A stretch of 54,818 nt of DNA from Rhodobacteraceae bacterium 63075 (GCA_003417655.1 QVMW01000020.1:1-54818), one strand, 5' to 3'; shown: positions 7,471-16,781, counted from the first letter of the stretch. A program made the numbers and translations. The notes: generated by a model not told the origin, from the letters alone.

Positions 7471-8082
7471 ATGTTGATCCAACGTCTTGCACTTGTCGCT
7501 GCTTTCATCCTGTCCGGTGCGGCGGCTCATGCCGACACGGTGCCCGGCAACCTTTCCGTCGTCACCCAGATCGACGCCGCCTGCACCGTGCCTTCCCCCA
7601 ATGGCAACCTCACGCTGCCGTTCCAGGGCACCGCGGCGCTGACCAACCAGCCGGTGTCTTACCCGGTCGTGATATCTTCGTCCTGCACCGGCGGGGCGAT
7701 CATCAGCCATCTGGAGTTTGGTGATGGTCTGCACGCGACCGCCGATTCCTCCGCAAACCCAGGAACCGTCGGTGATGCTAGCCACACCCACACACGCCGC
7801 CTACGTGGTCAGAACCTTACAGGCGAATACATCGCTTACAAGATGTTCAGCGACTCGGCCGCAACGACAGAGATCGCGACCAGCGTCACCGGTGACGCCG
7901 ATTGCTCTGGCACTGCCTCCGGCACCTGCAACAACGCGATCTACTTCGACGGTGACCCGAGCGATATTTCGGTATCGATCTACGGCCGGATCCACGACGA
8001 GACCGGCGCCTATGACAGCCGTTTCGACATCAACGGCGATATCTACAACGACACGGTGGTGATGACGGTTCACTATGAATAG
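7471..8082 (+). CDS. Csu-type (spore coat U) pilin subunit 4
   Basis: A 203-residue secreted pilin with the same fold but the most divergent of the four. The signal peptide ends near AHA, the mature chain begins DTVPGNLSVVTQIDAAC, and the end is DTVVMTVHYE. It has four Cys residues in the mature part rather than two (SSCTGG, DADCSGTASGTC), so an extra disulfide is likely. AAGG lies about ten bases upstream of the ATG. It sits directly before the chaperone gene. It may be an adaptor between shaft and tip subunits, which is inference from divergence and position. Confidence 0.82.
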   Translation: MLIQRLALVAAFILSGAAAHADTVPGNLSVVTQIDAACTVPSPNGNLTLPFQGTAALTNQPVSYPVVISSSCTGGAIISHLEFGDGLHATADSSANPGTVGDASHTHTRRLRGQNLTGEYIAYKMFSDSAATTEIATSVTGDADCSGTASGTCNNAIYFDGDPSDISVSIYGRIHDETGAYDSRFDINGDIYNDTVVMTVHYE

Positions 8083-8116
8083 ACCGCCGTGTCCGAGCGC
8101 TGAATGGACTTGAGAC

Positions 8117-8806
8117 ATGAAATATCTGATTTTCGTCATGGCCGCATTTTTTGCGGCACTTTCTGCTAACACTGGCTTTGCCAGCACCAGCATCAACAAC
8201 GTGGTGATGGAGGTTGATTCCGGTGGGCGGGCGACAACCGAGATCACCAATATCGGTGAGGATCCGATCGGCTATACGCTCACGCCTTACGATTGGACGA
8301 TCGAGGACGGCGAGGACATATACACCGAGACCAGTCAATTCATGGCGGTGCCGCCGACGTTTCAGCTTGCGCCCGGGCAAACGATGACCGTGCGGGTCGG
8401 CTTTCGCAACCCGACCCCGGCGCGAGCGGAACGGACCTTCCGGCTTTCGGTGCGGGAGGTGCCGACCGTGACGGCGGAGGAAGGCTTGTCCTTTGCTTAT
8501 AACCACATGCTTCCGGTCTATGTTGCACCGGTCGGCGGGCGGGAGCCCACCAACGTTCGCTTTTCGCTGGTCCAGCGTGGCGGGGCCTGGTTCCTGCGGG
8601 CGCTCAACGAAGGCAATGCACGCGCCGTCGTCCGGAGCCTTGTTGTTGGCGGCTCGGAAATCCCGACTAGCTCCAAAGCCACGATCCTCGCACGGTCGTG
8701 GCGTGAATATGCCGTTCCGGCGTCCTCGGTCAGTAATGGTTCGGTGACGTTGCAATACGATTTCTCCAACGGCGGAGCAGAAACGATCACCGTAAACCAG
8801 CGATGA
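8117..8806 (+). CDS. Periplasmic pilus chaperone, CsuC-like
   Basis: A 229-residue secreted protein (signal peptide about 1-22) with the two-domain immunoglobulin-like layout of PapD/CsuC chaperones. The first domain contains ATTEITNIGEDPIGYTLTPYDW, with the following segment PPTFQLAPGQTMTVRVGF typical of the chaperone G1 region. Arginine-rich strands follow (ERTFRLSVREVP) and a second beta domain ends near TITVNQR. Such chaperones bind pilin subunits in the periplasm by donor-strand complementation and carry them to the usher. The stop codon overlaps the usher start (ATGA), so the two are translationally coupled. Confidence 0.88.
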   Translation: MKYLIFVMAAFFAALSANTGFASTSINNVVMEVDSGGRATTEITNIGEDPIGYTLTPYDWTIEDGEDIYTETSQFMAVPPTFQLAPGQTMTVRVGFRNPTPARAERTFRLSVREVPTVTAEEGLSFAYNHMLPVYVAPVGGREPTNVRFSLVQRGGAWFLRALNEGNARAVVRSLVVGGSEIPTSSKATILARSWREYAVPASSVSNGSVTLQYDFSNGGAETITVNQR

Positions 8807-11800
8807 AGATGGCGTTCGCAACACTGTTGGGTGCAGAGGCATCACGGTTTTGCTCTGGAAAATTGCCTGCTGCCGCTGGTTTGCTTTGCTCATTGGTTGC
8901 CAGCTCTACACTGGCCCAGCCGCACCATGTCGAGAACGCCGAAACGCCCCTTGCGCCGACGCGGCCCAGCCCACACCCTGCGCCGGAGGCGATGCCTCAG
9001 CAAGTGCCGTCGACCGCGGAGAGTGAGCCCACGGCGCTCGACGGGCTACCGGCTTCGATCGACACCTGCCGTTCGGCCATCGACACCGCGCAGAAAATGA
9101 CACGGGACTTCCCGCCTGGATTGCTCCTTGCCATCGCAGAGACGGAATCGGGGCGCTCCGTCAACGGCGACTTCGGCCCCTGGCCTTGGACATTGAATAT
9201 TGCGGGCGAGGGCAGGTTTTTCGATAGCCCAGGTGCTGCACTGGATGCGGCCCAGACGGCGCTAGTCGATGGCGACGGCAATGTTGATCTTGGCTGTATG
9301 CAGATCAGCGAGACCTGGCATTCGTGGGCCTTCCCCGACCTGGAGACGATGCTGGATCCGCTCGAAAACGCCGGCTATGCCGCCTCTTTTCTCTCGAGCC
9401 TATTTGCAACCCACGGCAACTGGCGCGACGCAATCTCACATTATCACTCGGCCAACCCCGCCCGCGGTTTTGCCTATGCAGAAAGGGTTCTGACCAATTG
9501 GCGGCGCAACCCGGAGGCTGTGGATTTCATTGTCGCGGATGAAAGCCTCTCCGACGTGTCTCGCCTTGCGGGCAACCTGGTTGATCTCGCGGAAATCAGT
9601 GACATCGAGTCCGAATATTTTGTCGCGGTCGTAGTGTCCGAGCGCTACGAAGTCGAAGATGCGTTTGCGGTGAAAGGAGCAGACGGCCGCCTTTACGTGT
9701 CCCTGAGTGATCTGGCTGATGTGCCTTTCCAAGACCGCTACAGCCTGCCGCTCGTGCTTTATGGCGATACCTTGCTCATTGATCTCGGCGCGGCCCCAAG
9801 TTACAATGCGTCCCTTGATGAAGAGGCGAATCTGCTCAGGATCACTACACCTGGTGAGGTGTTCCCAAAGCAGGAGTTCCAATCCGGCGATGTAGTTAAG
9901 CCTGAGGAAATTTCCCAACGTCAGCCGGGCGGACACTTAAACTACAGACTCGCGGGCAGTTATAGCGACGATGAGCCACTCAACCTCAGCGCGGTGTTCA
10001 GCGCCGTGGGATATTGGGACAACCGAACATTTCGCGCCTCAGCTCTGGTGGACGATGATCTGAACTGGAAACGGTTGTCGACGAGCCTTACGATCGACAA
10101 TTTTGAGAAGCGCCGCCAATTGATCATAGGCGACACCACAACGCCGGCAGGCAGGGGTTGGGGCGGCAGCCACCCGATTTTCGGCTTGAGCTGGGGAACC
10201 AATCTTACCCTTGATCCGTCATTCTCCGCGCTTCCCGACTATTCCATTTTCGGAGTAACGGATATCCCTGCTGTGGCTAGGTTTCTGGTCGACGGCGAAT
10301 CTGTGGGCGAAACCGCGCTCGAACCGGGCGCCTACGAATTTTCCAACCTTCCATTTCCCGATCAATTCGGCGACATGACCGTTGCGGTGGAGGATATTCA
10401 AGGGCAGGTACGCTACTTCAAGGTGCCCTACATCCGAATTCCCGATCTTTACCGCGTGGGGTTGCACACCTTCAATTACGGGATCGGCTTCAAGAAGGAG
10501 GAGTCCGATAATCCGCTTGGAGGGTATGGGAATCTCGTTGCCGCCGCCACCCACCGCGTTGGCTTCACCGATACCTTTACGGGCGAGATACACGGTGAGA
10601 TCAGCCCGGGCTCGGTCGCGCTCGGAGTATCTGGTGATTTCGCCCTGCTCGATGCCAATCGTTTTCTATCGACAACTTTGGCGGTATCGTATTCCGCTCT
10701 CGGGACAGGATTCCAAGCGGGGGTTTCCTACGGCAGCATAAAGCGCGATGCTCCCTCGCTTTTCAGCGGTTCTCTGCAGTTCAGATCGGAAGACTTCTAC
10801 CTGGGAACGGTCAAACCCACATCACTTGCCGATCGCGAAGCAACGCGGTGGTCGTTGCGGCTGGCCAGCTCCTTCGGTGGCGCGCTGCCTTTCACATTGA
10901 ACTACGATTACCGCGATACATGGGCAGGCGATGCCACCCACAGCTTGAGTGCCGGGCGTACATGGTCGCTCTCCGAAGGATGGAGCTTGAGCGCGAGCGG
11001 AAGCTACAGCCTCCGCTCCGACGATCGCTCGGGCAGCATCACGATTGGACTGTCGAAGAGTTTTGGTAAGAAGAACGCCGTTCACGCACATGTTAACGGT
11101 GCCTATTCGAATGGATCTCGCAACCTCGACGTGAGTTTGCGGCGTCCAAAGCGCTCTGGCACAGGGCTCGGCTACTACGGTAAAATAAGTAACGAACCGA
11201 ATAGTGGGAGAATCCGCGAAGCCAGCCTCGGGCTTGAAGGCGAAAGCGAAAAGCTCAACTACGCAGCAAACGTCCAGGTGCTGAAAGACAGTTTTGACGT
11301 GAATGCAACCGTTTCGGGCTCGATCGGCTATCTCGATGGTGAAACCTTCATGGCTGCAAGTCTGAACTCACCTTACCTTCTGGCGCGCAGCGGCGACGCC
11401 CGGGAACTCCCGATACATCTTAATCATAATCTCTTGGGTGAAACCAATTCCGATGGGTTGCTCGTGGGCGACGGGCTTGTGCCCTTCGCGCGCAACAGGG
11501 TCGAGTTCAAGCCCGAAGACCTCGGATTTGATTTCTCGATATCAGGCGTGGAATACACCAAGACGATCGTGCCGGTGTCGATCGGCGGCTATGTGGCTGA
11601 ATTCGAGGTAAAAGAGCAATTTCCCGCAACCGTGATTCTAGTCGACGATACGGGCGCGCCTCTGCCTTCGGGGGCGGTGGTCTTCAACACCGAAACCGAC
11701 GAGGCCGCTGGCGTCACGGTCGATGGGATGGTCTATTTCGAGAACGTGCAGGATGGCCAGCGCCTCGAGGCCGACCTTGGACGGTTCGGCTCTTGCGAAA

Positions 11801-11865
11801 CAGTGCTACGGTTGGAGCCTGACTTGGCAAAATTCGACGAAGTTGGACCCTTTTCATGCGAATAA
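8803..11865 (+). CDS. Outer-membrane usher with N-terminal lytic transglycosylase domain
   Basis: A 1020-residue protein in one unbroken frame. Residues about 1-40 look like a signal peptide (cleavage near STLA). Residues about 85-235 are a lytic transglycosylase (SLT) domain: LLLAIAETESGR with probable catalytic Glu115, then PWPWTLNIAGEG, DLGCMQIS and ISHYHSANPARG, the block order of Rhodobacterales SLT proteins. From about 270 onward is a pilus usher: N-terminal domain, a large beta-barrel region with alternating aromatic strands, a plug-like segment (EPGAYEFSNLPFPDQFGDMTVAVED), and a C-terminal Cys-containing domain (about 920-1020). Ushers export chaperone-bound pilins through the outer membrane. 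Known Csu-type ushers lack a peptidoglycan-cleaving domain and are around 800 residues. The fusion may clear peptidoglycan locally for assembly, which is inference. Confidence 0.85.
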   Translation: MKMAFATLLGAEASRFCSGKLPAAAGLLCSLVASSTLAQPHHVENAETPLAPTRPSPHPAPEAMPQQVPSTAESEPTALDGLPASIDTCRSAIDTAQKMTRDFPPGLLLAIAETESGRSVNGDFGPWPWTLNIAGEGRFFDSPGAALDAAQTALVDGDGNVDLGCMQISETWHSWAFPDLETMLDPLENAGYAASFLSSLFATHGNWRDAISHYHSANPARGFAYAERVLTNWRRNPEAVDFIVADESLSDVSRLAGNLVDLAEISDIESEYFVAVVVSERYEVEDAFAVKGADGRLYVSLSDLADVPFQDRYSLPLVLYGDTLLIDLGAAPSYNASLDEEANLLRITTPGEVFPKQEFQSGDVVKPEEISQRQPGGHLNYRLAGSYSDDEPLNLSAVFSAVGYWDNRTFRASALVDDDLNWKRLSTSLTIDNFEKRRQLIIGDTTTPAGRGWGGSHPIFGLSWGTNLTLDPSFSALPDYSIFGVTDIPAVARFLVDGESVGETALEPGAYEFSNLPFPDQFGDMTVAVEDIQGQVRYFKVPYIRIPDLYRVGLHTFNYGIGFKKEESDNPLGGYGNLVAAATHRVGFTDTFTGEIHGEISPGSVALGVSGDFALLDANRFLSTTLAVSYSALGTGFQAGVSYGSIKRDAPSLFSGSLQFRSEDFYLGTVKPTSLADREATRWSLRLASSFGGALPFTLNYDYRDTWAGDATHSLSAGRTWSLSEGWSLSASGSYSLRSDDRSGSITIGLSKSFGKKNAVHAHVNGAYSNGSRNLDVSLRRPKRSGTGLGYYGKISNEPNSGRIREASLGLEGESEKLNYAANVQVLKDSFDVNATVSGSIGYLDGETFMAASLNSPYLLARSGDARELPIHLNHNLLGETNSDGLLVGDGLVPFARNRVEFKPEDLGFDFSISGVEYTKTIVPVSIGGYVAEFEVKEQFPATVILVDDTGAPLPSGAVVFNTETDEAAGVTVDGMVYFENVQDGQRLEADLGRFGSCETVLRLEPDLAKFDEVGPFSCE

Positions 11866-12326
11866 TTGTGATATCTCTTTCTCTATCTCTACTGATCGCG
11901 CAATCCGCAGTTGCTCAGATTCTGTGCGCCCCTATGTCGACGACAGTGACGATTGGGAAGGTTTCGGCGCGTCCGGGGGTGAAGACCTTCATGTCGGTTA
12001 TCCCGATATCCTGCTTCAATACCGGCGGCTCGCGCGTCCGCGAAATGGTTGCAGTTACTATCGATGAGCCTGAGAGCGTATTGCTCAATCTCGATTACAA
12101 CACCACCCTGCCAGTTCAGATTGCGTTTCTGAACGGAATCGAAGCTCCTTCGACGAGCCTGTGCCGAGAAGTGGGACTGGATGGTGGCGAGCGCGTCAAC
12201 TTCGATCTGCCAATCAACGTTTGGATCAGGGTCGCCTCGCCGGATCCAGGCCACTATCAGATGGCTACCCCCGTCACCGCGAGAGGCGTTTCCGCTCAGA
12301 CCGGATCCACCGGCGCTTGTCCATGA
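11856..12326 (+). CDS. Csu-type tip or minor pilus subunit
   Basis: A 156-residue secreted protein with a signal peptide (about 1-20, ending SAVA) and four Cys residues. It shows the spore-coat-U pattern in shortened form, with strands such as TFMSVIPISCFNTGG and a C-terminal segment MATPVTARGVSAQTGSTGACP. It starts ten bases before the usher stop, so it is translationally coupled as the last operon gene. In archaic chaperone-usher systems the last gene encodes the tip adhesin (CsuE), normally about twice this size. This shorter protein may be a tip subunit without the separate adhesin domain. Assignment rests on position and fold pattern. Confidence 0.65.
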   Translation: MRIIVISLSLSLLIAQSAVAQILCAPMSTTVTIGKVSARPGVKTFMSVIPISCFNTGGSRVREMVAVTIDEPESVLLNLDYNTTLPVQIAFLNGIEAPSTSLCREVGLDGGERVNFDLPINVWIRVASPDPGHYQMATPVTARGVSAQTGSTGACP

Positions 12327-12447
12327 TCATTTGGCGCTTTTCAAGCGTACTAAGTGAGCGTCTGGCTTAGGCGACAGCGAGCGAGGTGGTCGCAGAAATT
12401 CGGACCAGTTGTTAAGGTGGATCGCATGACGAGAGAGACGATCCGAA

Positions 12448-12602
12448 ATGGCAAAGAGAAAGACTCATTCGCCTGAGTTCAAGGCGAAGGTCGCGCTTGA
12501 AGCGATCCGCGAAGAGATGACGCTGGCCGAGCTGTCAAAGAAGTATGGCGTGCATCTGAACCAGATCAGCACGTGGAAGCGGGCGGCGATTGAGAACATG
12601 GC
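12448..12602 (+). pseudogene. IS3-family orfA, 5' fragment
   Basis: The frame begins MAKRKTHSPEFKAKVALEAI and continues with a helix-turn-helix (LAELSKKYGVHLNQISTWKRAAIE), the N-terminal half of the IS3-family OrfA. It stops matching after AIENMA, where an IS21-type terminal sequence starts at 12603. OrfA would normally be about 90-100 residues and overlap the transposase OrfB, which is absent here. The element was therefore cut by insertion of the IS21-like element and is inactive. Confidence 0.8.
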
Positions 12603-13363
12603 TGTGAATCGGCGTGCAAAATTGATCCACTTGGGTGGGTTATGAGCGAGTAAAATTGACCCACCTGTTTCGTTAACATCTGCGCATCAAGTGCGGAGGA
12701 AAGAACAGGTGTTATTGATGGATAGTGGATCGAAGATCCGGCGGTGGGTTCTGGTTGAAGGGCGCAGCATCCGGTCTGTTGCACGGACGACGGGATTATC
12801 GCGGAACACAATCAAGAAGTATCTGAAGGATGAGAGCCCGCCGAGCTACCAGCGCCAGGCCCCACCGGTTCGGCACAAACTGTGCAACGGGTTTGATCTT
12901 CGGCTTCAGTAGCTGTTCGATCAGGATCAGAAGCGACCACGCCCGGAGCGGCGGACAGCCCAGAAGCTCTATGAGCAGCTCGTGATGGAATGCTTCACCG
13001 GTTCCTATTCGCCGGTTCAGCGATTTGCCCACGACCTGAAGCGGGTCGGTGCCGGTTCGGGCGAGGCTTTTGTCCCGCTGCATTTTGCGGCAGGCGACGC
13101 GCTGCAATTTGACTGGAGCGAAGAGCGGGTTATTCTGAGCGGTATCGAGCAAAAGGTGAAGGTTGCCCATTTCCGCCTGTGCCACAGCCGCAAGCCCTTT
13201 GTCGTGGCCTATCCCATGGAAGCCCAGGAGATGGTGCTGGATGCCTTCGTGTAGGCGCTGTCTTTCTATGGCGGGGTTCCACGCCGTGTGATCATCGACA
13301 ACCCCAAGGCCATGGTGACCTATGTCTCGCGCTTGAAGGACCGGATATCCGACCCTCGGTTCC
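12603..13363 (+). mobile_element. IS21-like element 1, left end only
   Basis: The left end TGTGAATCGGCG lies inside the IS3 orfA fragment. It is followed by the repeated terminal motif AAAATTGA-C-CCAC (12619 and 12652 areas) typical of IS21 multiple terminal repeats. A decayed istA follows. The right part, including istB, is missing because a second IS21-like element begins at 13364. Confidence 0.7.
12718..13363 (+). pseudogene. istA: istA transposase, decayed and truncated
   Basis: The frame starts around the ATG at 12718 with an IstA-type helix-turn-helix (SIRSVARTTGLSRNTIKKYL) and continues through the first catalytic segment (ALQFDWSEERV) and the second (GGVPRRVIIDNPKAMV). It is interrupted by in-frame TAG codons at 12910-12912 and 13252-13254, both at positions where Gln (CAG) would be expected. 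The frame is cut by the next element at 13364, so the final catalytic Glu is lost. Non-functional. Confidence 0.8.
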
Positions 13364-13542
13364 TGTAATCGCCGGACGTAATCTCTTCAAAACTGCCGTT
13401 TGAATTTTCCCCAAGTCGTGAGCGTCAGCGGCAATTCCGAACTCCAATTATTCGGAATTGTCGCTGGCGCGGGACATGAGGCCTGATGCCCTGGAACGAG
13501 GAACTGACAGGGGCAGGCAGGTGAAAGGACTGAGGGAGCGTT

Positions 13543-14751
13543 TTGATCCATGATTTGAAGAAGCAGGGCCTGAGCGTTTCTGCGATTGCGCGCAATGTTG
13601 GCTGTGACCGCAAGACGGTTCGGAAGTATCTCGACGGTGGGTTGGAAGCGCTGGTTTGCGGGCCACGCCAGCCGCGATCGCGGGTGATCGAGCCTTATGA
13701 GGATTATTTGCAGGAGCGTATTCAGGCTTTTCCCGATCTCCGCGGGGCGCGCCTGCTGCGTGAAATCCGCAAGCTGGGTTATGACGGTGGGTATACGGCG
13801 GTCACGGACTTTCTGCGTAAGGTGCGTCCGCCCAAGCAGACACAGTTTGAGCGGCGGTTCGAGACCCCGCCGGGCAAGCAGGCCCAGGTTGATTTTGCCG
13901 AGTTCACGGTAGAGTTCACCGATGAGCCCTGCGTCGTCCGCAAGGTCTGGCTGTTCTCGATGGTGCTCGGGCACAGCCGCTGGCTCTGGGGCCGGTTTGT
14001 TGCCAGCGAGAACCTGCAATCGGTTCTGCGCTGCCATATCGCGGCCTTCTCTGACATGGGCGGCGTGCCTGAGGAAATCCTCTATGACCGCATGAAGACT
14101 GCCGTGACCGGCGAGGACGAGGCCGGGGTTGTGACCTGCAACAGCTCCCTGGTGGCGCTCTTGAGCCATTACGGCGGAATACCACGCGCTTGCCAGCCGT
14201 ATCGGGCAAAAACCAAGGGTAAGGTCGAACGCCCGTTCCGCTATATCCGGCAGGACTTCTTCCTGGCCCGGACGTTCCGGAACATGGACGACCTCAATGC
14301 TCAATTCGACGCCTGGAGGACCGAGGTTGCCAATCCACGCGTTCACGCCACCACCCGGCGCGTGGTGGATGAGGCCTTCGCCGAGGAGCTTGCTCACCTG
14401 AAACCGCTCCCGGCGATCCCGTACAGCGCGATATTGTCGGTGGAGCGCCGGATGAGCAAGGATGGCATGATCGCGGTCGGCGGCAACTTCTACTCCGTCC
14501 CGGACACCACGCGACGTCGGACCCTTGAGGTGCAGCATCACGCCACCGAGCTGCGGATCTATGAGGACGGTGAACTGATTGCTTGCCATCCTGTGCTGGA
14601 AGGAAAGGCCTTGCGCCGCATCGACCCCGCGCATCGTAAGGCACCACCACCAAGATCAACCTTGTCGCGGTCCTCGCAGGGATTGCGGCGGCCGCTCGAC
14701 TTCTACGGTGCGGTTGGCCAGCGCCTGGCGGCTAAGGGGGCGCAGTCATGA
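13543..14751 (+). CDS. istA: IS21-family transposase IstA
   Basis: A 402-residue DDE transposase. A helix-turn-helix occupies about 8-32, and the catalytic triad is visible as Asp117 (QAQVDFAEF), Asp182 (ILYDRMKT) and Glu229 (KGKVERPF). A C-terminal Mu-type beta domain follows. I accept the TTG at 13543 as start because GAGGGAG lies five bases upstream and a stop occurs just before it. It catalyses strand transfer of the element with the ATPase IstB. It overlaps istB by four bases. Confidence 0.9.
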   Translation: MIHDLKKQGLSVSAIARNVGCDRKTVRKYLDGGLEALVCGPRQPRSRVIEPYEDYLQERIQAFPDLRGARLLREIRKLGYDGGYTAVTDFLRKVRPPKQTQFERRFETPPGKQAQVDFAEFTVEFTDEPCVVRKVWLFSMVLGHSRWLWGRFVASENLQSVLRCHIAAFSDMGGVPEEILYDRMKTAVTGEDEAGVVTCNSSLVALLSHYGGIPRACQPYRAKTKGKVERPFRYIRQDFFLARTFRNMDDLNAQFDAWRTEVANPRVHATTRRVVDEAFAEELAHLKPLPAIPYSAILSVERRMSKDGMIAVGGNFYSVPDTTRRRTLEVQHHATELRIYEDGELIACHPVLEGKALRRIDPAHRKAPPPRSTLSRSSQGLRRPLDFYGAVGQRLAAKGAQS

Positions 14752-15590
14752 GCGATCTTCTGAACCGGATCCAGAGCGCTTTGGTCGGGCTGAAGATGCC
14801 ACGTGCGCTCGAAGCCCTCGATCATACATTACAGCAGCTTGAGAAAGGCGAGATCACCGCGATCGAGGCCATCGACACGCTCCTGAGCGAGGAATACGCA
14901 ACACGGGAGACGCGTCGGATAGACGTGGCCCTGCGCACCGCCAAGCTCCTGCCTGTTAAGACACTTGAAGGCTTCGACTTCAGCTTCCAGCCGTCGCTCG
15001 ACCGAGAACGAATTGCGGCCCTGGCCCAGCTCGACTTCATCCGGCGGGCTGAGGTCATTCACTTCCTTGGGCCACCGGGCACGGGCAAGTCGCACTTGGC
15101 CACGGCCCTCCGCGTCGCCGCCGTGAAAGCGGGCAGAAGCGTGTATCGCGCAACATTGGCCAACCTGATCACGGCGTTGAGCCAGGCCGAACGTGAGGGG
15201 CGACTGGCTGAGAAAATCCGCTTCGATACTCGGGCCTCTTTGCTGATTGTCGATGAGATCGGCTACCTGCCGATCACCACCGGCGGCGCCAACCTGTTCT
15301 TCCAGCTGGTCAACGCCCGCTACGAAAAGGGCGCCATGATCCTCACCTCGAACCGCGGATTTGCGGAATGGGGCGAAATCTTCGGGGATCCAGTTGGCGC
15401 GACCGCGCTGCTCGACCGGCTCCTACATCACGCCGTGGTCATCCAGATTGAGGGTGCCAGTTACCGGCTGCGCAGCCATGCTGACCTCATCCCCGAGCAT
15501 GTCCGCGCAAACGCCCCCATCACACCGCCACCGCCGCCAAAACGGCGAGGTCGGCCGCCCAAAACAAAAAACGGAGCAGATGATCACTGA
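14748..15590 (+). CDS. istB: IS21-family helper ATPase IstB
   Basis: A 280-residue AAA+ ATPase related to DnaC. Walker A is GPPGTGKSHL (about 108-117), and Walker B is the LLIVDEIGYLP segment. The C-terminus is basic (KRRGRPPK). IstB forms the target-selecting helper for IstA and stimulates transposition. It starts in the ATGA overlap with istA, so the two are co-translated. The gene appears intact. Confidence 0.93.
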   Translation: MSDLLNRIQSALVGLKMPRALEALDHTLQQLEKGEITAIEAIDTLLSEEYATRETRRIDVALRTAKLLPVKTLEGFDFSFQPSLDRERIAALAQLDFIRRAEVIHFLGPPGTGKSHLATALRVAAVKAGRSVYRATLANLITALSQAEREGRLAEKIRFDTRASLLIVDEIGYLPITTGGANLFFQLVNARYEKGAMILTSNRGFAEWGEIFGDPVGATALLDRLLHHAVVIQIEGASYRLRSHADLIPEHVRANAPITPPPPPKRRGRPPKTKNGADDH

Positions 15591-15668
15591 AACCGGCTGA
15601 TCACGGGACCCGTAAAAGTGGGGAATTTTACTTCGGCACTTCTGGGGAATTTTAACTCGGCGTTGACA

Positions 15669-16040
15669 GCTTTTCGAGGACGACATCAAGCGCATCAAGA
15701 AGGAAATCGAAAACTCGGGCTTCGAGCTGCCGGAGGCATGGCGCGGCTGAAACAGGCACCTGAAGCCACCCTTCCTGTCAAAGTCTGTCAGGGAACCGGA
15801 AGCGCAGGCTTCGGGTTCGGCGCTGGTGCCCGGCGTCCCTGTTCATCATGACGATGGAAACGGCCCCGCATCTTGCGGAAAGCGGGCAGGAAACCGGCGA
15901 AAATGGGTCGGGATTGATATCTTTATTGCAGGCGGACCCTAAAAAGCTCCCGAACATACGTCAGAAATAAGGCAATAACTTTTGCTGCTGCTACCTTGGG
16001 TTGGCCTGTCAACATGCTCAGCCACATCAAGGAGTTAAAC
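15669..16040. other. IS flank with a gene tail and a leader region
   Basis: Directly after the IS21 end, a frame reads LFEDDIKRIKKEIENSGF and ends PEAWRG at a TGA (15748-15750). This looks like the C-terminal tail of a disrupted gene that I cannot name. The rest, to the next start at 16041, has no coding character and presumably carries the promoter of the regulator that follows; AAGGAG at 16029-16034 is its ribosome binding site. Confidence 0.45.
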
Positions 16041-16781
16041 ATGCCTGGACGCGCGTTTGATCATGCCGGTGAATCGCCCGGGCTTTCCATGAGCCTCTCG
16101 CCCCATGAGAGCATGGACCCGATAGTTGAAGCGGCCAAGCGCGCTCGATGTGGCGTTAAGGTCATCATGAGTTCACCCGATGGGAACATCGCCCGGAAGG
16201 CCGGGCTCGGCTCAGGCGCGGATGTTCGCATCCTCGTGATACCCGAGAATTTTCAAATCAAGGAACCGATGATAGCTGACGACGGTGTCCTCGGGGAGAT
16301 GCCCCTGCTGGCATACCTTGCCGAATACGACGAGGTCTCGGAGCTCTTGGCTCTGCGCGCAGGCTTTGCAGATGTTCTTCACCCGGGCATGAGCGCGCGG
16401 ATTCTCTCGGAGCGCATCATGGCTGCATGGAACCGCAGTAGAGGGCCGGGCACTCGGACCGAAGCCGAGAGCCCTTCGCAAACAGAACAGACACGGCCTT
16501 TTGAACTTGATCTGGTCAATCGTGTTTTTGCAATCGAAGGCAGACGGGTTTCTCTGTCCAAGATGGAAGTGCAGCTGTTGCAAGTGTTGAGCACCAACTA
16601 TCATCGCCCCGTTTCCCGTGAAGAGATCCACGCGACGATAAGCGCCAATTCACGCTATGACTCACGCACCATCGACAGTCACATCAAAAGGCTTCGAAGG
16701 AAATTCGTGGACGCGGGTGTCTCGCAAGACATCATCAAAACGATCTATGGCCTCGGATATCGCATTGGCACCTTCGCCTGA
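16041..16781 (+). CDS. Winged-helix regulator with degenerate receiver domain
   Basis: A 246-residue protein counted from the ATG at 16041, which follows AAGGAG at ideal spacing; a longer start at 15996 is rejected. The N-terminal ~130 residues resemble a receiver domain in their second half (MPLLAYLAEYDEVSELLALRAGFADVLHPG). The acidic pocket and phosphorylatable Asp are not evident, so it may act without phosphorylation. The C-terminus (about 155-245) is an OmpR/PhoB-type winged helix with SREEIHATIS and DSRTIDSHIKRLRRKF and the typical end IKTIYGLGYRIG. It is probably a transcription factor. Targets unknown; neighbouring regulator and kinase genes suggest a shared circuit. Confidence 0.78.
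   Translation: MPGRAFDHAGESPGLSMSLSPHESMDPIVEAAKRARCGVKVIMSSPDGNIARKAGLGSGADVRILVIPENFQIKEPMIADDGVLGEMPLLAYLAEYDEVSELLALRAGFADVLHPGMSARILSERIMAAWNRSRGPGTRTEAESPSQTEQTRPFELDLVNRVFAIEGRRVSLSKMEVQLLQVLSTNYHRPVSREEIHATISANSRYDSRTIDSHIKRLRRKFVDAGVSQDIIKTIYGLGYRIGTFA

Larger units (their letters stand above)
13364..15668 (+). mobile_element. IS21-family element 2, apparently complete
   Basis: An element of about 2.3 kb bounded by TGTAATCGCCGG at the left and by the inverted complement ending CGGCGTTGACA at the right (15668). It contains internal repeats of the GGGGAATTTT type near both ends (around 13405 and at 15619-15655). It carries intact istA and istB. It lies inside the remains of element 1, so this is at least a three-level nest (IS3, IS21, IS21). 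I could not identify a target duplication; the right flank is a different sequence, so a later deletion is likely. Confidence 0.78.
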
